DNA of 64,000 bases from Cystobacter ferrugineus (GTDB lineage Bacteria; Myxococcota; Myxococcia; Myxococcales; Myxococcaceae): positions 248,001-312,000 of the forward strand of contig NZ_MPIN01000009.1 of NCBI RefSeq assembly GCF_001887355.1, given 5' to 3'. Below the pieces are notes generated by a model. That model did no database searches. It was not told where the DNA came from and was given only the letters and a program-made list of their open reading frames with translations. Position 1 is the first letter of the stretch; every line of letters starts with the position of its first letter. The translations under genes were made by a program, and so were the position numbers. Of the stretch, positions 43,046-50,411 are shown piece after piece.

Positions 43046-44263
43046 ATGAGTGCCTTTAGCGGACAGAGGTTGGACAAGATTCCCGCGCACGTCCCGCCGG
43101 AGCTGGTCTACGAATACGACATCGCCAGGGATGCGCGGATGCTCGAGGATCCGCACGCCCGGATGCACTCGCTCATCCGCGAGGCCCCGCCCATCTTCTT
43201 CTCCCCGTGCAATGGGGGGCAGTGGCTGGTGACCGGGAAGAAGGCCGTCGTGGACATCACGACGAACCCGGCGCTCTTCAGCAACAGCAACCCGGGGGGA
43301 CAAAAGGAAGCGACGGCGGGGTTGTCGCTGCTGCCCATCTCGGTGGATCCGCCGCAGCACTCGATGTACCGGGCGCCGCTCAACCAGATGCTGTCGGCCA
43401 AATCCGTGGCCGGGCTCGAGACGGCGATCCGGGCCATGACGAACGAGCTCATCGACAAGGTGCTCGCCGCGGGACGCTGCGACTTCCTCCCGGACATCGC
43501 CGAGCCGCTGCCCGTCACGTTGTTCCTGAAGCTGGCCGGCATGCCGACCAACCGCCTGGCCGAGTTCCGTGAGCTGGCCTTGCAGGCGGCGTCCGCCACG
43601 GTGGATCCCGAGACCCGCGCGGGGACCTTCAAACGCATCGCGGGAATCCTGGCGGAGACCATCCAGGCCCGGCAGGAGAAGCGCGAGGATGACCTGGTCA
43701 GCCGGCTGCTCGACGCGAACCTCGACGGCCGCAACCCCACGTTCCAGGAGATGATGGGCTACAGCATCCTGCTGTTCCTCGGGGGGCTGGACACCGTGGT
43801 GAATGCCCTGTGCTTCGGCGTCCGGCACCTGGCGCGCGATCAGGAGTTGCAGGCGAAGCTCCGGGCCGACCCCAGCCTCCTGCCCGGCGCCATCGAGGAG
43901 CTGCTGCGGCTCTATGGCGTCGCGTCCCTGCCCCGGCGGGTGACGCGCGACGAGGTCTTCCATGGCGTCCAGTTCAAGCAGGGTGACGCGTTGTTGTTGC
44001 TCCTGCCCGCGGCCAACTACGACGACGCGGCGTTCCCCAACCCCGAGCAGTTCACCCTGGGCCGCACGGAGCAGCACATGACGTTCAACACGGGTCCGCA
44101 CCGGTGCGTCGGGCTGAACCTGGCCCGCCTGGAGATGAAGGTGTTCTACCAGGAGTGGTTGAAGCGCGTGCCGCCGTTCCGGCTGGACCCCGAGAAGAAG
44201 CCCCGGTTCGCGGGTGGCTTCACCCTGGCGCTCACCAGCCTGCCGCTCGTCTGGGGCGAGTAA
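43046..44263 (+). CDS. cytochrome P450
   Basis: The 405-residue protein is a soluble bacterial P450. The I-helix has LFLGGLDTV (Gly247, Asp249, Thr250), the ExxR pair is E285/R288 in AIEELLRLYG, and the haem loop is TFNTGPHRCVGLNLAR with the axial Cys354. Length and the NPALFSNSNPGG and PISVDPPQHSMYR blocks match class I enzymes of the camphor/cineole type, so hydroxylation of a terpenoid or other small hydrophobic substrate is likely. Electrons should come from the reductase encoded just upstream via a ferredoxin. A GGGAGG about eight bases before the ATG sets the start. Confidence 0.93.
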   Translation: MSAFSGQRLDKIPAHVPPELVYEYDIARDARMLEDPHARMHSLIREAPPIFFSPCNGGQWLVTGKKAVVDITTNPALFSNSNPGGQKEATAGLSLLPISVDPPQHSMYRAPLNQMLSAKSVAGLETAIRAMTNELIDKVLAAGRCDFLPDIAEPLPVTLFLKLAGMPTNRLAEFRELALQAASATVDPETRAGTFKRIAGILAETIQARQEKREDDLVSRLLDANLDGRNPTFQEMMGYSILLFLGGLDTVVNALCFGVRHLARDQELQAKLRADPSLLPGAIEELLRLYGVASLPRRVTRDEVFHGVQFKQGDALLLLLPAANYDDAAFPNPEQFTLGRTEQHMTFNTGPHRCVGLNLARLEMKVFYQEWLKRVPPFRLDPEKKPRFAGGFTLALTSLPLVWGE

Positions 44264-44314
44264 CACGTCCGTATCAAGTCGCTGTTTTGCTCCCTCCTCC
44301 TCTGGAACTCCTCC

Positions 44315-45082
44315 ATGAAGAAACTAGAAGGCAAGGTCTCCATCGTCACGGGCGCGGCCTCGGGCCTGGGCCGCTCCATCGCCCAGCTCTTCGCCGCCGA
44401 AGGCAGCCGCGTGGTCGCCACCGACATCAACCCGGCGGGGCTCGAGTCCCTGGCCGGAGAAATCCGGGCCGCGGGCGGCGCCGTGACACCGCTGCGCGTG
44501 GACATCTCCCAGCAGGGCGACCTCGACAAGATGTTCGAGGTGACCCTGAGCACCTACGGCACCCTGGACATCCTGGTGAACAACGCGGGCGTCATGGATG
44601 ACTTCAGCCCGGTGGGCGACGTGACGGACGTGATGTGGGAGCGCCTCATGAGCATCAACCTGACGGCGCCCTTCCGCGCCATGAGGAGCGCCCTGCGCAT
44701 CATGCTCGAGAAGAAGGCGGGCAACATCATCAACATCGCGTCCGTGGGCGGCCTGCAGGGCGCGCGCGCCGGAGCGGCCTACACCGCGAGCAAGCACGCG
44801 GTGATTGGCCTCACCAAGAACACCGGGTTCTTCTACGCCAAGGCCGGCATCCGCTGTAACGCCATCGCCCCCGGAGGCATGATGACCAACATCGCCGCCG
44901 GCCTGGACATGAGCAAGGTGCCCGCGCCGGTGATGGAGCGGATGGGGCCCGGCCTGGCGCTCAATGTCCGCAACTCGCACCCGGACGAGGTGGCGCGGGT
45001 CGCCTTGTTCCTCGCCTCGGAGGAGTCGTCCTTCGTCAACGGCACGGTGGTGACGGCGGACGGAGGCTGGAGCGCCTACTGA
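44315..45082 (+). CDS. SDR dehydrogenase of the P450 operon
   Basis: The 255-residue SDR has VTGAASGLGRSI, LDILVNNAGVMDD, the catalytic Ser in NIASVGG and the YxxxK pair in AYTASKHAV. VVATDINPAG with Asp after strand 2 points to NAD. In camphor-type clusters a dehydrogenase (CamD) oxidises the alcohol made by the P450 to a ketone. Position and type make that role likely here. It follows the P450 gene by 51 bp. Its stop overlaps that of the convergent coaBC gene by seven bases (45076-45082). Confidence 0.9.
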   Translation: MKKLEGKVSIVTGAASGLGRSIAQLFAAEGSRVVATDINPAGLESLAGEIRAAGGAVTPLRVDISQQGDLDKMFEVTLSTYGTLDILVNNAGVMDDFSPVGDVTDVMWERLMSINLTAPFRAMRSALRIMLEKKAGNIINIASVGGLQGARAGAAYTASKHAVIGLTKNTGFFYAKAGIRCNAIAPGGMMTNIAAGLDMSKVPAPVMERMGPGLALNVRNSHPDEVARVALFLASEESSFVNGTVVTADGGWSAY

Positions 45083-46302
45083 GGTTGCGCGGGGAGGTAG
45101 CCCCGCACCAGGTCCAGCAGGGCGCGAGCCACCTCGCGCTTGGTGCCGGACAGCGCGTGCTCGCCCCCGTCCCGGGTGAGCACCGTCACCTGGTTGGTGT
45201 CCACGCCGAAGCCCGCGCCCGGGGCGGTGACGTCATTGGCCACGATGGCGTCCAGCCCCTTGCGCTGGAGCTTCTCGCGCGCGTACTCCACCACCCGCTG
45301 CGTCTCCGCCGCGAAGCCCACCAGCGCGGGCCTGCGCTCGCGCCCCGCCACCCGCCGCGAGGCCTCGGCGAGCACGTCCGGCGTGCGCACCAGCGTCAGC
45401 GTCTCCGGCCCCTCGGTCTTCTTCACCTTGTGCGCCGCGCGCGTCTGGGGCTTCCAGTCGCTCACCGCCGCGGACGCGATGAAGAGGTCCACGTCCTCCA
45501 CCCGGGCGAGCACCTCGCGCGCCATGTCCTCCGCGCCCACCACGTCCACGACGTCCAGGCCCGCCCGCTCCACCGTTCCCACCGGACCGAGCACCACCGT
45601 GACGTGCGCCCCGAGGCTGCGCGCCGCCTGCGCCACCGCCAGCCCCATCTTCCCCGTCGAGGGGTTGGAGATGAAGCGCACCGGATCCAGGTACTCGCGC
45701 GTGGGCCCCGCGGTGAGGAGCACCCGCCGGCCCGCGAGCGGCCCCGGAGCGAAGAGGCCCTTGGCCGCCGCGACGATGTCGCCCACGTCCGCGAGCCGGC
45801 CCGCGCCCACGTCTCCGCACGCGAGCATTCCCGCCCCTGGCCCCACGAAGTGGAAGCGGGGCGAGGCGCGCAGCGCGGCGAGGTTCTCCTGGGTCCGCTC
45901 GTTGTCCCACATGGCCACGTTCATCGCCGGCGCGATCAGCACCGGTCCCCGGAAGGCGAGCAGCGACGTGGTCACCGCGTCGCCGCCGAGTCCCGCGCGG
46001 ATGCGCGCCATCAGGTCCGCCGTCGCCGGGGCCACCACGTACAGGTCCGCCCAGCGCGCCAGGTCCAGGTGCCCGAAGTTGCCCTCCTGCGAGGGATCGA
46101 AATAGTCCGTGAGCACCGGGTGGCCGCTGAGCGCCTGGAAGGTGAGCGGCGTGACGAACTGCTGGGCCGCCTCCGTCATGGCCACGCGCACCTGGGCCCC
46201 GGCGCGACCCAGCTCGCGCACCAGCTCGCACGCCTTGTAAGCCGCGATGCCGCCGCCCACTCCGACGATCACCCGGCGCCCCTGCAATGCCGACGCGTTC
46301 AT
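45076..46302 (-). CDS. coaBC: bifunctional phosphopantothenoylcysteine decarboxylase / phosphopantothenate-cysteine ligase
   Basis: The 408-residue protein is CoaBC, which makes 4'-phosphopantetheine from 4'-phosphopantothenate and cysteine in two steps on the way to coenzyme A. The CoaC part (1-190) binds [18 protein letters not shown], the histidine in [19 protein letters not shown], and the catalytic cysteine in [13 protein letters not shown]. The CoaB part (195-408) has [25 protein letters not shown] and [11 protein letters not shown] 46302 fits the family start. It is a housekeeping gene. The next gene on this strand ends 89 bp upstream; it may still be part of the long minus-strand run. 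Confidence 0.95.
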   Translation of the reverse strand: MNASALQGRRVIVGVGGGIAAYKACELVRELGRAGAQVRVAMTEAAQQFVTPLTFQALSGHPVLTDYFDPSQEGNFGHLDLARWADLYVVAPATADLMARIRAGLGGDAVTTSLLAFRGPVLIAPAMNVAMWDNERTQENLAALRASPRFHFVGPGAGMLACGDVGAGRLADVGDIVAAAKGLFAPGPLAGRRVLLTAGPTREYLDPVRFISNPSTGKMGLAVAQAARSLGAHVTVVLGPVGTVERAGLDVVDVVGAEDMAREVLARVEDVDLFIASAAVSDWKPQTRAAHKVKKTEGPETLTLVRTPDVLAEASRRVAGRERRPALVGFAAETQRVVEYAREKLQRKGLDAIVANDVTAPGAGFGVDTNQVTVLTRDGGEHALSGTKREVARALLDLVRGYLPAQPQ

Positions 46303-46390
46303 GCCGCGTTCCTTACGCGTCACGGCCCGGGCTCGCAACCTTCTCGCGGGCCGGGCAACCCGGGAAGCGCCCTCCCCGCCCCGTGCGTGC

Positions 46391-47437
46391 TCAGCGCGTG
46401 GCGGTGGGAGTCCGCCGGTTCAGCAGCTCATCCCGGAGGGGCACCACCTTCGTGGCGGACAGATCCACGGGCGTCTCGAAGTCCGATGAGGCCTGGTTCT
46501 GTTGGCGCAACTGCTCCAGGTGCTTGAGCAGCCGGACCTGCCGCTCCGTCTTCGCCGGATGGGGTGTGGACAGCCCTCCCCGCTCCGGCAGCTTCGCCAG
46601 GAAGGACACGTACTCGTCGGGCGCGTAGCCGGCCGTCGCCATGAGCTCCACCGCCTCGAGATCCGCGGCGAACTCGTCCTCCTGACGGAAGCCCTTGCGG
46701 TTCATGCGCTCGATGAAGCCCCGGGTGACGGCGCGGATGAACTCCCGGCCCGACTGGTCGAAGTCGAAACCCTGGACCTTGCTGCCCGCCCGCGCGAAGG
46801 CCTCTCGCAGGGTACTCGCCGGAAGCGCCTGGGACAGGTTCTGGAACCCCTGTCCCAACCGCTGCCCGGCCGAGGAGACCACCTGCGCCGTCGCCTCCTG
46901 GTACGCGCTCCCCTCCTCGACCTGCGCCGAGTTCTCGCACTGGCCCACCAGATAGTCCTGGTACTCGTTCAGGGCGTGCTTGCCCGTGATGTGGGCGATC
47001 TCGTGCGCCAGCACGCCCGCGAGCTGGGCCTCGTTGTCCAGCCGCGCGAGCAGCCCCTCGGACACGAAGACGTAGCCACCCGGACCACTCACCGCGTTGA
47101 CGCCCTCGGACTGGAGCACGCCGAACACCCAGGGCAGGTGCGGCCGGCTGGATTGGGCCGCGAGGTTCCGGCCAATCTTGTTGAGCTGCACGTGCAGCGC
47201 CTCGGCATCACCCCGGGTGGTCAGGCCCCCACCCTCGCTCACCCACTGGGCGCTCACCGCGTCTCCGAACGAGCGCTCCTCCTCGAAGGTGATGACCCGC
47301 TCGCGCAGGGCCACGCACTCCTGGCGCATCTCGCTCGCGCGGAGTCTGGCCTGCTGGTCCGCCTGGATGAAGCGGGTGCAGGATCCAAAGCCGCACAGCG
47401 GCAGACAGATGGCGACGAGCATCAGGTGGCGGCGCAT
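46391..47437 (-). CDS. M48-family metallopeptidase lipoprotein
   Basis: The 348-residue protein has a lipoprotein leader (MLVAICLPLCGFGSC) and an M48 peptidase domain (about 75-250) with the zinc motif HEIAH near residue 146 in GVLAHEIAHITGKHALNEY. The third ligand is Glu in the later EDEFAADLEAVELM helix, as in BepA/LoiP. These periplasmic enzymes, often outer-membrane anchored, degrade misfolded outer-membrane proteins. The ATG at 47437 overlaps the SH3-protein stop as TGATG; a GTG one codon earlier is also possible. Tight coupling places it in the cyclase/SH3/M48 operon. Confidence 0.9.
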   Translation of the reverse strand: MRRHLMLVAICLPLCGFGSCTRFIQADQQARLRASEMRQECVALRERVITFEEERSFGDAVSAQWVSEGGGLTTRGDAEALHVQLNKIGRNLAAQSSRPHLPWVFGVLQSEGVNAVSGPGGYVFVSEGLLARLDNEAQLAGVLAHEIAHITGKHALNEYQDYLVGQCENSAQVEEGSAYQEATAQVVSSAGQRLGQGFQNLSQALPASTLREAFARAGSKVQGFDFDQSGREFIRAVTRGFIERMNRKGFRQEDEFAADLEAVELMATAGYAPDEYVSFLAKLPERGGLSTPHPAKTERQVRLLKHLEQLRQQNQASSDFETPVDLSATKVVPLRDELLNRRTPTATR

Positions 47438-48024
47438 CACTTCTTCCCCTTGCGCTTCTTGGTCTGGGTCTTGGCCGGGCGCGGCGGAGTCACCTGGCCC
47501 GAGCCCACCACCTCGGGCAGCCCCCCCGCGCGGGCATACGCGGCCACGTCGGCGTCCTGTATCTGGCTGGCCAGTTCCGACAGGTGGATGAGCTGTTGGA
47601 CGCTCTCGGAGTGCTCCAGCGTCTGGCCGAACTCGATGGTGCCGGGACCGATCGCCTTGATGGCCGCGCCCGAGGAGGCGAAGGCCTCGGGGGACAGGGG
47701 CTTTTGTGGATCCTTGCTGAGGACTTCCAGCGCGGGGGGCGAGGAGGAGAGGTTGGCCTGATAGATGAAGCCCTGAAGCGGGCCCTTGTCGTCCGCCACC
47801 GACACGCGGTGCCAGGAGGTAGTGCCCTCGCGTCCGAGGTAGCTCACCGGTTGGCCCGGTTGCAGCACCCGGAGGGTGTCCGCGGTGGGACTGCCCGAGT
47901 CCTTCAGGTGGGTGTTCTTCGCCTTGACGTACAGCGTGCGTACGGGCTGCTCGGCGGCCAGGGCCGGGCCGCCGAGGGACAGGCCCACCAGGGCCAGCCA
48001 GAAGGAGAGTCGTTGGGGCCTCAC
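47437..48024 (-). CDS. exported SH3-like domain protein
   Basis: The 195-residue protein has a signal peptide (LSFWLALVGLSLGGPALAA) and then a bacterial SH3 domain, residues 28-95: RTLYVKAKNTHLKDSGSPTA, VLQPGQPVSYLGREGTTSWH, GFIYQANLSSS. Such domains bind peptidoglycan or proteins in the periplasm. Residues 100-165 are helical (EHSESVQQLIHLSELASQIQ), and the tail is Lys-rich (TQTKKRKGKK). Starting at GTG 48024 one base after the cyclase stop, and sharing a base with the M48 gene, it is the middle of a tightly coupled trio and may guide the M48 peptidase. Confidence 0.82.
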   Translation of the reverse strand: MRPQRLSFWLALVGLSLGGPALAAEQPVRTLYVKAKNTHLKDSGSPTADTLRVLQPGQPVSYLGREGTTSWHRVSVADDKGPLQGFIYQANLSSSPPALEVLSKDPQKPLSPEAFASSGAAIKAIGPGTIEFGQTLEHSESVQQLIHLSELASQIQDADVAAYARAGGLPEVVGSGQVTPPRPAKTQTKKRKGKK

Positions 48025-48025
48025 G

Positions 48026-50389
48026 TCACTTCTCCAGGTTCGTCACGCCCTCGAAGGGCATGGCAGGGGGATGGGACACATGGTGCGAGCAGCGCGCGAG
48101 GAGCGCCCGGCTGGGACCGTCCTCCGGATCCGCCGCGAGCGCCGCCTCCAGCACGCGCACCGCCAGCTCGAAACAGGCGGCGCGGTAGAGCGCGAGCGCC
48201 TCGGCGTAGCGTTCCACGGTGGCGCGCCGGACCGCGGACAGCGCGCCCTTGCGCGCGAGCAGCTCGTAGAGGGTGACGACCTCCGCCTTGCCCGCCACCC
48301 GCACCCGATCCAGCTCCCGCGCCTCGATGTGCTCGCGCGCCAGGGCGTAGGTGCGCGGACCGATGAGGATGACCGTGTCGTACGCCTTGTTGGCGCCCTC
48401 CAGCCGGGCGGCCAGGTTCATCCCATCGCCGATGGCGGTGTAGTCCAGCAGGTGCTCGCTGCCGAAGTTGCCCACGAACATCTCCGCGGAGTTGAGGCCC
48501 ATGCGGGTGTAGACGTCGGGCAGGCCTTCCGCGCGCAGCTCGGCGCGCAGGGCGTCCACCTCGTCGCGCACGGCGAGCGCCGCGTGGCAGGCGCGCACCG
48601 CGTGGTCGGGCATGTCCAGGGGCGCGCCGAAGAGGCACACCACCGCGTCGCCAATGTACTTGTCCAGGCAGGCCCCGTGCGCCATGAGCACCGAGCTCAC
48701 GCGGGTGAGGTAGCGGTTGAGCAGCGCCACCAGGGCCCGGGGATCGTCCTTGAAGCGCTCGCTGAAGGTGGAGAAGCCGCGGATGTCGGAGAAGAAGGCG
48801 GTGATCTCCCGCGTCTCGCCTTCCAGCGAGGGCAGCCGCTGCTGCTCGACGAGCTGATCCACCAGCGTCTTGTCCAGGAAGCGGTTGAAGGCCTGGCGCA
48901 GCCGCTCGCGCTCGCGGTTGGCGAACATGTGGTTGAAGGCCACCGACGCCAGCGAGGCGAACACGCCCGCGTAGATGGGCATGGCGCTGAGCACGTGCAC
49001 CCGTCCGTGCTCGAGGAACACGCCGGTGAAGAGGAAGAAGCCGAAGTAGAGCGCCGGTGGCCAGGCGATCTCCAAGAGGGGCGAGCGCGCGAGGGTGAGC
49101 AGCGCCACGGACAGGAGCGCCACGGCGCAGGTGAGCAGCAGCGACAGCGCGAAGGGCGCCTGGGTGATGAAGCCCCCGGACAGCAGCGCATCGAGCACCA
49201 CCGCCTGCTTGACGAGCCCGGGCGCCTCGCTCTGGAAGGGGGTGGCCTTCACGTCGCTGGTGCCCACCGACAGGCCGCCCACGACGATCACCTTGTCGCG
49301 GAACGTGCCCTCGGGGAGCACGGGGACGAAGGGCGTGCCCCGCTCGCGATGCTCCCGGCGGCGAGCCCAGTCCTCCAGCACCGCGTAGACGCTGATCGCC
49401 TGGAAACGCTCCTGCCACGGGCCGCCGAAGTCCAGCTCCGCCGTGCCGTCCAGGTTGATGGGCAGCTCCCGGGCACCGAGGCGCAACCGGCCCGGAGTGA
49501 GTTCCACCCGCTCGGCGCCGAGGAGATCCGCCGCAGCGGCCAGCGGCAGCGTGGCGTACGTGTTCGCCTCATCCGAGTACGCGAAGCGCGTGCGGCGCAG
49601 CTTCCCATCCGCGTCCTCCTCCATCATCACGAGCCCGAAGCCCGGCACGGTGGGCACCAGCATGGGCAGGGGCGGCACGGGGTGCAGGGGGAGTCGGGGG
49701 CCGGTGCCGCCCGGCTTCTGGACCAGCGCGGGCAGCACGAGGCCGGGATGCTCCACGGGAAGCGCGAGCGCCCGCGCCACGTCCTCGGGGGCGAGCGGTG
49801 GAGGCTCCTGCGGCTCGGCGAAGGGATCCGCGGCCAGATCGGCCACGGGGAGTGAGGGAGACGGGCCCTCGCGGGCGGGGGACCGGGGGAAGCGGTTGAC
49901 GGGCTCCACCCGGGGCAGGGGCGGCTGGCCCGCGTTGACGCTGAAGCCCAGGGAGAGCGGAATGCCGCGCTCCTCCAGGACCTGGACCAGCGCCAGGTCA
50001 TTGCTCTCGTCGGTGCCCCGCTCGTCCATCACTCCGTCGAAGACGATGGCGCGGGCACCCTCGTCCATGAGGTGCTCGAAGACGCGGGCCCACAGGTTGC
50101 GCGAGTACGGGTAGACGCCGTAGTTGCGCACGTAGCGCGCGTTGTCGCGGATGCCCTGCAGCGTCCGATCATCGATGCCGACGATGAGCACGTCCCGCGA
50201 GCGCGCATGACCACGGGTGAAGAAGGTGAGCCCCTGATCATAGGCGGCGAGCTCGGCGTCATGAATCCGCAGCCAGCCGTGGCGTTGGCAGAGCGCCGCG
50301 CCCGCGGTGGCGAGCGCCGTCACCAGCAGGATGAACTTCCAGCGGTTGCGCAGCCGCAGGGCATGGACGCGTGAGAAGGGCGGGCGCAT
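48026..50389 (-). CDS. CHASE2-domain adenylate cyclase
   Basis: The 787-residue protein has one N-terminal membrane helix (about 18-34), a periplasmic CHASE2 sensor (about 45-395), three membrane helices (about 412-480) and a class III nucleotide cyclase domain (about 528-690). The two metal-binding aspartates are D535 (AFFSDIRGFS) and D581 (KYIGDAVVCLFG). K577 and T651 are the ATP-selecting pair, and N658/R662 the transition-state pair in GDGMNLAARL, so it should make cAMP. A C-terminal helical extension of about 80 residues follows. CHASE2 senses an unknown periplasmic signal. The downstream genes are translationally coupled. A phosphatase with a cyclic-nucleotide domain lies 3 kb upstream on the same strand. 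Confidence 0.92.
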   Translation of the reverse strand: MRPPFSRVHALRLRNRWKFILLVTALATAGAALCQRHGWLRIHDAELAAYDQGLTFFTRGHARSRDVLIVGIDDRTLQGIRDNARYVRNYGVYPYSRNLWARVFEHLMDEGARAIVFDGVMDERGTDESNDLALVQVLEERGIPLSLGFSVNAGQPPLPRVEPVNRFPRSPAREGPSPSLPVADLAADPFAEPQEPPPLAPEDVARALALPVEHPGLVLPALVQKPGGTGPRLPLHPVPPLPMLVPTVPGFGLVMMEEDADGKLRRTRFAYSDEANTYATLPLAAAADLLGAERVELTPGRLRLGARELPINLDGTAELDFGGPWQERFQAISVYAVLEDWARRREHRERGTPFVPVLPEGTFRDKVIVVGGLSVGTSDVKATPFQSEAPGLVKQAVVLDALLSGGFITQAPFALSLLLTCAVALLSVALLTLARSPLLEIAWPPALYFGFFLFTGVFLEHGRVHVLSAMPIYAGVFASLASVAFNHMFANRERERLRQAFNRFLDKTLVDQLVEQQRLPSLEGETREITAFFSDIRGFSTFSERFKDDPRALVALLNRYLTRVSSVLMAHGACLDKYIGDAVVCLFGAPLDMPDHAVRACHAALAVRDEVDALRAELRAEGLPDVYTRMGLNSAEMFVGNFGSEHLLDYTAIGDGMNLAARLEGANKAYDTVILIGPRTYALAREHIEARELDRVRVAGKAEVVTLYELLARKGALSAVRRATVERYAEALALYRAACFELAVRVLEAALAADPEDGPSRALLARCSHHVSHPPAMPFEGVTNLEK

Positions 50390-50411
50390 GCCGCGGACGC
50401 TAGCACTTCAC

